Shown: in pieces, positions 57,812 through 64,000 of the stretch
Position numbering within the stretch: position 1 is the stretch's first letter
Layout: the number at the start of each line of letters is the position of its first letter
Assembly (NCBI GenBank): GCA_012656075.1
Contig: JAAKBF010000024.1
Span: 496,001-560,000, forward strand
Reading direction: 5' to 3'
Length of the DNA: 64,000 bases
Source of the DNA: Phytophthora hibernalis
Taxonomy: Eukaryota > Oomycota > Peronosporomycetes > Peronosporales > Peronosporaceae
Translations under genes and position numbers: made by a program
Notes under the pieces: model-generated
Told to the model about the DNA's origin: nothing
Seen by the model: the letters and a program-made list of their open reading frames with translations, nothing else
Database searches by the model: none

Positions 57812-59960
57812 ATGTCTGTGTCATCACTGCTACCGGCAAACAGCATACGTGCGCGCAATACAGCTATTGCTTCACTAATGGCTTTTCTTGAGGTACAGGG
57901 CGTCACACTCGACGAGGTACACTCTTGAATTGATAAAGATACAACAGGGAAGACATTTTATTTGATTCTAGACAAGTATGCAGTTCATCTAATCTCGAAC
58001 GGTGGCAAGAATCGCGAAATGATGTCACGCAACTCTGTCATTTCCTACTTTGGCCAGGTTAAGAATTGACTAGTCGATATGTATCCTGCTCAAGGTCTAG
58101 TTGTGGACAAGAAACTCCGTAAGCTAGGATCTACACTTTCAGCCTACTGCACCAAACGCCCCAACGAGTTTCCTGGAAGGCAGGCCCCGCCATGCTCCAG
58201 GACCGACCTGAAAATCATCGTGTCAAGTTTTTGAGAACGCCTCGTCCACCACCGATTACCTCGATGTGGCTTTAGTAACAACGATGTAATACCTCTATGG
58301 TCGCAGCCCTGACGTGGAGCAATTGGAGAGAAGCCAACTTAGAGAGTACCCCGGTATGTAAATCTGTTGGATGGTGTCAATTTGTGCTAATAGTTGTGAT
58401 GGCTACGACTGTAACTAAGTGGAATGATTTTCCCACGCTTCAAGCGCATCAAAACAGCTTTACAGCAAGGCGTGTCTCTATTCCTCGATCCTAAAGACAT
58501 GTTTACATGTCCGCTGCACGTGCTAGCCGTGGCACTTGCGATGTATCCGACACCAGGCCGCCGCATTTTCCCACAATTTTCCCAGGAGCAGCCGGTTGCG
58601 GTTTCTAGCAGTGAAGACGGCGACTTAGCAAGGTTGCTGGAGGGTCTGGATAACGGGGAAGAGTTAGACTCCAATCATCAGCAACAACGACCCCTCCGCA
58701 ACAGGCCTTCCGGTGCTCAGGCCTATGTGAACCGTCTGCTTGCCTCAGTGACCAAGCTTCCGGCCGGTAGTATCGTGGGTCTTACAGTCGGGTTGTCGTT
58801 GCACTATTTTCGGCGAGGCGGGGCCATGCACGCGAACGCTGACAACCGCCTCAGCTCACTCTGGGTCGTCGATCGCGGAGGCTGGAGCAGTGTCAACAAG
58901 GCTTTTGGCTATATGCTCAACACAACACAAGAAGATCAGCAAGTTGCGCGGCAACTGCGTGGATGGAACCCGAAGGCTGGGGCAAAGCTCCCAGATCTCA
59001 ATTACTATGATGGAGTTGTTCGTGTGCGCGCAAACAAGCTCCAGCAAACGCTGTTTGCAGCGGCAGCTGGATTCTCGAATAGTACCTGGAATGTCAACGA
59101 GCAGGTCCTTGAAGTACTTACCGCGACCCTCATCTTGCACTACCCGGACATGCGCCGTCACCGAGCTGAATGTCCGTTCGTCCTTCGTGTATGTGAAACG
59201 ATTGAAACACTAGCAATACCCGAGTCAGAGCTGCTAGCCATGGCGGTGACAATTCGCAGCGCATTCGAATCCTCCTGTACGAGACACAACAGCCACACCG
59301 CCCGATTAGCTGGAGATGCTGATCGATCTTGTCAAAATGCAGGCGCTCCAGCTGAACGAAATTATCGCTAGCCAGGCCAGACTGGAAGAGAGACTTGACG
59401 TGTTGGAGGGAAAGCACCATCGTCTATTACCGTGACCACACAGCACGACTCGACATCCGGGCGCGCAACCAAAGCAGCCAAGCGCATTCGCAAACAACCC
59501 CCAAGGCGCTACCTGATGCTTGGTACGAGTGGTTTTCTGATCAACCGTGCCCCTACGAATATGCACTTATAAGTAAGTCAAAATTGTATGAGTACAGGTA
59601 TGCGGTAGGATATATGATGCTGTTCTTACCCTTTCCTCTGGCTTCAAGTTGGATATGACGTCGCCCGCGTACAAGTCGGAGGTGCGGTCATTTGGCCTCA
59701 AGGCTGAACGCAACACACCAGTATTCACAACCTCCAGATGATCCAACGCCGCCGCCATGGGTCCGATCATCACGCTGTTGCGTGACCTCGAGAAAGCTGA
59801 CGAGTCAAAGCAGATGATCGCTGTTCTTCAGCAAAGGCGCATCGAGGGTGAGATTGTCGAGTCGACTCCAGCTGCAGCACTCCCCGCGTTCGCACGAACT
59901 TGGGCAATACAGACAACGTCACAAAACTTAGCTCAATCAATACAAAAAGCTAGACAATAA
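57812..59960 (+). pseudogene. Crypton-type tyrosine recombinase (Crypton 2)
   Basis: The start ATG 57812 aligns with that of Crypton 1. Blocks: NGGKNREMMSRNSVISYFGQ (57993), a TGA in place of Trp at 58067, YLYGRSPDVEQLE after a TAA (58290), FKRIKTALQQGVSLFLDPKD (58440), FTCPLHVLAVALAM (58504), Arg box LHYFRRGGAMHANAD (58798) and presumed Tyr in NKAFGYMLNTTQED (58899). The frame 58424-59371 stays open for 315 codons. The C-terminal part, in other phases, has LPDAWYEWFSDQPCP (59511) and SGFKLDMTSPAYKSE (59640), homologous to the Crypton 1 tail. A GTATGT donor at 58349 suggests an intron. Stops at 57926 and elsewhere inactivate it. Confidence 0.75.
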
Positions 59961-59965
59961 TCCAA

Positions 59966-60020
59966 GTTGGCGACTGGGATCAAACCAGCAACCAGAGCGG
60001 GTTCTGGCTCGGACGCCAAC
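59966..60020 (-). other. tRNA-like sequence lacking a D arm
   Basis: Seven-bp acceptor GTTGGCG/CGCCAAC, a 6-nt linker TCCGAG instead of a D arm, a 5-bp hairpin CCAGA-ACCCGC-TCTGG, two bases, then a T arm GCTGG-TTTGATC-CCAGT. All stems are fully paired (one G-T). At 55 nt it is far too short for a nuclear tRNA. It begins six bases after the Crypton 2 stop and is antisense to it. Confidence 0.5.
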
Positions 60021-60029
60021 ACTTTCATC

Positions 60030-60638
60030 GCTCTCGTGCAAGTTAGTGCAGAAGCCAAGCGCAAGTCGGGCGTTGCCCTCGTGCTGTTGCGAGATTGTGC
60101 GAGAGCACTACTGAGACGAGCATCATCGCGCAGTCACCGAGGAGAAAGAGAACATAGCGCCAGTGTCAGCGGAACAGCGAGCGTGGGCGAGACAGCGAGC
60201 ACGGGATTGACAAGCTGGCGTCGGACTGTAGGCTCTGCTTAGAGTGAGTCGGTCAAGACGTCTGACTTGGGCGCGGCGGGCGAGGGTCAGGCACGATGCT
60301 TAGGCGAGGCGGAAAGAATGAGCGGGCCACGCGGCGGGTACACAATTTTCGATTTTGGTACACTGTACCAATTTTGCTACCGCGAATTGACCAGTACGGT
60401 TGGAACGGCGTTGGTGTGGTCGGAATTTTGACGGTACGGGGGCATGGCGCCGCGTTTGGATCGCGTCCGTAGCAAGCCCGAGGGAGGGCAAGGCCGCGTG
60501 GTATTTATTAATACATCGGTAGCGTATGTGCCCATACGCTGCCAGCAACACGCCCCATGTGAAGCGATATATTATCTACTAAGACCTACGCTATCGTAAC
60601 ACAGAGATTCCGTACACATGCGCACACTCATTCGGTCC
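60030..60638. other. Crypton 2 right flank
   Basis: No gene recognised. It contains the palindrome TTGGTACA-C-TGTACCAA (60355-60371), echoing 55858-55872, and a short TATTTATTAATA run at 60503. Confidence 0.4.
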
Positions 60639-62617
60639 TTAGAAGGCTTCTATCCGTCCCACAGCCGCGTGCAACTCGCTTCCTCTCAATGTTTCTCCGA
60701 CCCCGCAAAATCCAAAAGGAGGAAATGGACGGCGGATTGAAGACGTACTTAAGAGAGTGCATACAGTAGCTTCAGAAATGTCAAAAATTGAAAAGGGTAA
60801 AAGTGCTCCCCGCGGGTAGACCGAGCCGTCCACCTTCAACGCAGCGACCATGTCTGTCAGTGCTTCAGCTAGAGTAACTCTCGGTCGGTATGGACGATCA
60901 TCTCGACGTCGGTTGTCATCCCGATACCGGTCTTCCCGACGATGACCATCATCTCGGTCACGCCGGCAGGGGTTTCGCGACCAGGGGTTCCGCGTCCATC
61001 GCCTCGGCCACGACTCTCATCTTGGCCTTTGGGGCGTCGCACCGAGGACTCGCGTCCCTTTTCCGCTCGCGGCGTCGGAGGATATCGTTTATCATGTCCT
61101 CCAGGTCGTGAATATTCTTGACTCGCACGTGACACAGACGCTCTTCCAAGGCTCGGTCTTCGCACGTATCGAGAAAATGTTCCACATGATCCTTCGCCTC
61201 ACGACCGCCATGCTCAAATTGTACCCCGGCATTCCTGGCGTAGCCATTGAGCCGGTTCAGATATTCACAGACATGCTCCTTCTCTTCACGCCTCGCCGAG
61301 TAGTACCGTGCTTTCGCCGATTGATTAAATCGGGAACAGTTGTACTTGATGAACGCATCACTCAACAATTTCCATGTTCGCCTCGTCTTCCGCGGGAGTT
61401 GTCGGTACCAATGCAGGGCGTCATCTTGGAGGCTCAGCTCGAACGCCATACACCATTCGTTCGGTGGCGTGTGCGTTTCCTTCATCTCGTAGATGAAGGC
61501 TCGGAGCCATTGCATTGACTTCTCGCACTTGTCGCGGAGGCCGATATACGGTTTGATGTTACCCACCGGGAGGTGCGAGGCGATTTCAAGCCTCGGTGTG
61601 GAACTATCGTTATCCATCGAGCTGAGCTCACGGATTTGACGTGCCCATTCTCCCGTCACCCCTTGGTCTTCGACGTCGAACAAACCATCATCCGAGGAGT
61701 CGTATCGAAGCGTCGATTCATCATCCGACCTACACTTCGGCCCGCCGTCGGAGAGGTCCGCGTACCCTCGGGGCCCTTTGCCAATCGTTCAGTACGATCC
61801 GCTGACCGAGGCGTTACCATGAGCGAATCTTGAAAGTACGCCGAAGCGGTCCCTTTCGCTGAAAACACATACATCCGTCCCGACCGACTTCTCTGGCTGT
61901 CGCCCAGGCGTTGTCGGTAGCGGGACCCTCGATGGATCCGTCCCCTCGGTCGTGCGTGTGAGGCTCGTCCGACGGTTGGAGCCCGGCTCAGGCACACCAA
62001 AAACCGTCCGAAGCTTCTGTTTCCACTTACGCAGCGAGAGCGCGACATCTTCGATTGCCCAACCTTGAAGGTCGGCTTCGGTGGGGAGTGCTTGAGGTTC
62101 ACAGCCCATAGCGCGGAACAGTTGTACCGTGTCCTCGTCCACCTGTTGGATGCTCCACGATTCCACCGGGACAACTAATTCTGCCCCGGGTTCCATCCAC
62201 GGCTTGTCGAATTGACTTTGACGCAAAGGGCCGCATCCACTTGCTCTTTGTCATCATCACCTCCATGCATCTCCCCAGAACCTTGTTGGCAGTCGGAGTG
62301 TCCCCATTACCTGGAGACCGACTGCCGGTCGACCGAGAACTCGCGTCCTCGGTCATCGTCAGCGATCGGAGATCGCCGAGTCCATCTTCGTTGTCCTCGT
62401 GAGCTGGTTCAGGACCAGCCACTTCGTCCAACTTCTCGGTGAGGTTTCGCGCGTGCGACCTCACCCCTCCGCTACGTCCTGCTGAGACGTTAGCGGCTTC
62501 CGAAACCTCGGACATCGCTTTCGCTTCTTCCAGGTATTCGTCTTCGTCATCTTCTTTGGCTTCAGAGTAGTCCATCCGCACGTCGAAGCTGTCCGAATGC
62601 TCGTTGATCGACTCCAA
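60639..62617 (-). pseudogene. Gypsy gag (element B)
   Basis: Frame 62099-62617 is the acidic N-terminus, 61789-62226 a linker, and 60958-61683 the retrotransposon gag domain: AFELSLQDDALHWYRQLPRK (61435) and FIKYNCSRFNQSAKARYYSA. A tail rich in Arg and Asp (60880-60960) and a piece LTDMVAALKVDGS (60850) complete it. Frames shift near 62110, 61700 and 60950. Protease and pol are absent to the left, so the element is truncated. Confidence 0.7.
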
Positions 62618-62808
62618 AGTACTTGGGTCACGAGTGTTGGACCGGACCTCACCGAACCTTCGGTGTGCTCTCCGCTCGACTTCATCGGCATTTCTGGTAC
62701 CGCTGACTTCGCTCCTCTCACCATCTTCACGCTTCTTCTCTTGTCTTCTCTCGAATACTCGTTAGGGTAAGAACGTATGTACAACCAAGACACACAGAAA
62801 GTCACTCC

Positions 62809-62829
62809 CAATCCCGGGTCGCGGCACCA
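62809..62829 (-). promoter_or_regulatory. Gypsy B primer-binding site
   Basis: On the minus strand TGGTGCCGCGACCCGGGATTG follows the LTR end (CGACA) after two bases. It begins with TGG, the complement of a tRNA CCA end, and continues GC-rich, as expected for pairing with a tRNA 3' end. The tRNA identity was not determined. Confidence 0.65.
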
Positions 62830-62831
62830 GT

Positions 62832-63598
62832 TGTCGTGTAGGATCACGCCGAAATTCTCACTTCCAAATGGTATGAGTCCCACCAACAACACTCGCATCC
62901 CCTTGTCAGGTCAACTAGCGTTGGACCCAACCTGAAGACCAGTAACGATTCCTTACGCCGGGTTGGATGTGAACCCTCTGTACACCTAGGTTGTTTTAGG
63001 CCAACCCAATAACCTGCACCACTAGCCACGAGCGAGGGCTAGTATGCAATATTGCGCTTTCGCGCGAACCCCCGCCAGTCCCTCAGAAGGAAGGGTACCG
63101 GCTGTCAAGCCTAATACGGGTTTGCCGAGGTAAAACCTCGGCGGGTAGTAATATATGTATGGAACACTCGGTTCCACTATAATATATGGTGAACGACGCT
63201 TCTCATCGCTCCCAACACTCGGCCACTCTAATCTCTTGGACTGACCAGCAACAAACCTTCGGTTCAATGTATCTTAGGATCGCTGACCAGCATCCCACAG
63301 GCCGAGTGTGTCCAGACCCTAAGATAAGCTAGCTAGACTTACCGAAGACGGACTTGACCCTTGGTGACTTGGGTGGAAGACTGCTGATTTATTTCTGTTG
63401 ATCTATGGCTCTGAGAGCCTCTGTAGTCAATCCTATAGCTAGCCCTATATCTAAATACAAATATCCAGTGTGAACCGATCCCCGTATATGATCCTGTACC
63501 CGGCTCTATAAGACCGAGGGTACGAAACTGAAATGGGTACAAACGAGGGTTCGTACCCTCGGCCGGGAATTTATTATACCCGACCGAGGCCTCGGTCA
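62832..63598 (-). mobile_element. Gypsy B 5' LTR
   Basis: Read on the minus strand it begins TGACCGAGGCCTCGG and ends ...CGACA, 767 bp, next to the primer-binding site. The TG...CA ends and PBS spacing fit an LTR. No second LTR is visible because the element is truncated on the left. The outer end abuts a pogo-type transposase frame. Confidence 0.6.
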
Positions 63599-63602
63599 CT
63601 AA

Positions 63603-64000
63603 ACTATCGTGGTCACTGTGGTGCGGGAATGTAATCTGCCAATCAGGGCACGCCGGTCACTTTCTTTCAGCAGGGGCAACCTTGCCGACGTGGGCCGACA
63701 GCTCGTGGGCCACCCTGTCGGCCGTCCTATCATCATTCGCAAAGCTCGAGAAATTACCTTGCTGGGATGTGGTTGGAGCGTTGGTGAGGGATGGTATCGG
63801 CGATTTATGGAACGGTTCCCTACTCTAATCGCGAGATCTGCACAGGCGCTTCCGCATAATCGCAACTATGTCCTCTCGGCAGATCTAACCACTTTGTTCA
63901 ACACGCTGGTCAAGCTTGTCATTGAGCTAGCCCTCGACAACTCGCGGGTATTCAACAGGGACGAGACCGCTTTTCAGAGGCCGCTGAAGAGAAATAAGTG
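63603..64000 (+). pseudogene. pogo-type transposase, N-terminal part
   Basis: The frame is open from the LTR border to the window edge without an ATG at its start. CGWSVGEGWYRRFMERFPTL (63768) and LTTLFNTLVKLVIELALDN (63887) precede SRVFNRDETAFQRPLK (63943), where the family normally has MDETAF with the first catalytic Asp. The beginning of the gene is cut by the Gypsy B LTR. It differs from the 32.6-kb transposase and may be a separate subfamily. Confidence 0.65.

Noticed and set aside
1..64000. CRISPR array, rRNA, bacterial promoters or operons
   Set aside because: No regular short direct repeats with unique spacers of array type, no rRNA-like sequence, and gene content is eukaryotic transposons.

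Overview
The window looks like repeat-dense accessory DNA from an oomycete, most likely a Phytophthora-type genome. Three things point there: a broken Crinkler (CRN) effector gene (about 38.75-40.72 kb), Crypton-type tyrosine recombinases of the stramenopile kind, and oomycete-style Gypsy, Copia, piggyBac, pogo and hAT remnants packed end to end. I see no rRNA, no CRISPR array, no bacterial operon and no clearly intact housekeeping gene. Almost every recognisable protein is broken by frameshifts, in-frame stops or deletions. All assignments rest on motifs read by eye; no database was searched.

1-15.7 kb is a nested inverted-repeat locus. Outer arms (1-2418 and 12244-14661) are almost identical over 2.4 kb, then drop abruptly to a diverged but still homologous terminal sequence. 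Inner arms (2752-3830 and 7984-9062) enclose a minus-strand Ulp1/C48-type protease that has lost its catalytic Cys, a minus-strand tyrosine recombinase, a plus-strand hAT fragment and the tail of a Crypton protein. A second Crypton (9405-11406) lies between the inner and outer right arms. A broken gene with PD-(D/E)XK-like motifs (14455-15637) straddles the outer arm edge. 17.2-21.1 kb holds a minus-strand Copia element whose reverse-transcriptase core is deleted, abutted by a copy (21146-21903) of the inner element's terminus.

22-31 kb holds a decayed plus-strand Gypsy element (gag, protease, RT, two RNase H-like regions) with a recurring decamer, TGCGTTCAGG. 32.2-34.0 kb is a pogo-like element. 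34.5-37.5 kb is a piggyBac copy with an internal deletion. The CRN pseudogene follows. 41.5-46.2 kb contains fragments of one or two retroelements, including an RT gene whose halves face each other on opposite strands. 47.9-55.5 kb is a minus-strand transposase-like gene split by a second piggyBac element bounded by TTAA on both sides (49786-54268). 57.8-60.0 kb is another decayed Crypton. 60.6-63.6 kb is the 5' part of a minus-strand Gypsy element with LTR and primer-binding site, inserted beside the N-terminal part of a pogo-type transposase that runs off the right edge.

The pattern I find most interesting is that tRNA-like sequences with fully paired acceptor and T arms, but shrunken or abnormal anticodon regions (3500-3564, 8250-8314, 11616-11686, 59966-60020), each lie just downstream of, and antisense to, a recombinase-type gene. 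This could be a terminal or attachment module of oomycete tyrosine-recombinase elements, or tRNA-derived repeats that they carry.
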